From assembly GCA_036477795.1 (NCBI GenBank), contig JAZGDL010000235.1:1-5846 (forward strand): a DNA stretch of 5,846 nt, given 5' to 3'. Every line of letters begins with the position of its first letter. The stretch's first letter is position 1. Positions 5,796 through 5,846 of the stretch are shown in pieces. Below the pieces are notes generated by a model. It had not been told where the DNA came from and made no database searches. It saw nothing but the letters and a program-made list of their open reading frames with translations. The DNA is from JAZGDL01 sp036477795 (GTDB lineage Bacteria; Planctomycetota; Phycisphaerae; UBA1845). A program made the translations under genes and the position numbers.

Positions 5796-5846
5796 TCAGG
5801 GTTTGGCGTTGGGACGTTGCGGCAGGTAGTCGCGGCGGTCGGTCAG
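5796..5846 (-). CDS. Possible C-terminal end of a minus-strand gene (unrecognised, transposase-like tail)
   Basis: Read on the minus strand from the window edge, the frame gives LTDRRDYLPQRPNAKP followed by TGA (5798-5796). A basic, proline-containing tail of this kind is common at the end of transposases, and the neighbourhood is rich in mobile-element traces. Only 16 residues are visible, so this could also be a chance open frame. I do not recognise the family. Confidence 0.3.
   Translation of the reverse strand: MTDRRDYLPQRPNAKP

Noticed and set aside
5760..5800. T7 run and TTGACA considered as a terminator or promoter
   Set aside because: No stem precedes the T-run, and no -10 box lies at suitable distance after TTGACA.

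Overview
The window reads as chromosomal DNA of a GC-rich bacterium, most likely a member of the Planctomycetota. This is an inference. It rests on the style of the fatty-acid genes (an acyl carrier protein with a long internal insertion, and paired hotdog dehydratases and ketosynthases), on a protein ending in an IPTL-CTERM-like sorting tail, and on the abundance of short interspersed repeats. No rRNA, tRNA or marker gene is present to confirm it.

Positions 2-4045 hold a plus-strand, operon-like cluster for type II acyl-chain assembly. In order it contains the C-terminal end of a hotdog-fold dehydratase-like protein (2-289, cut by the window edge), an acyl carrier protein (315-713), a FabZ-like 3-hydroxyacyl-ACP dehydratase (800-1291), a ketosynthase homologue that has lost all its catalytic residues and resembles a chain-length factor/KS-beta (1288-2652), and a catalytically intact FabF-like ketosynthase (2657-4045). 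The dehydratase and KS-beta genes overlap by ATGA, and the two ketosynthase genes are 4 nt apart. The ACP would carry the growing chain, the KS-alpha/KS-beta pair would condense and set chain length, and the dehydratase would remove water. No ketoreductase or enoyl reductase lies in the window, so the product cannot be named.

The cluster is peppered with short repeats. A pair of inverted palindromic REP-like units sits between ACP and FabZ, just after a hairpin that spans the ACP stop codon. A single copy of the same REP unit, 27 nt identical, lies in frame inside the KS-beta gene. Two adjacent microsatellites (8-nt and 7-nt units, 78 nt in total) lie in frame inside the active ketosynthase gene.

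Positions 4046-4239 are non-coding and repeat-rich: an 82-nt element with imperfect inverted ends, then three copies of a 16-nt unit. Immediately after, 4240-5697 encodes a right-handed beta-helix (Pectate_lyase_3-like) protein with a C-terminal sorting tail but no signal peptide, so it appears truncated at its 5' end by the repeat region. The last 150 nt have no plus-strand gene. They may hold the end of a minus-strand gene (16 residues visible), possibly part of an insertion sequence.
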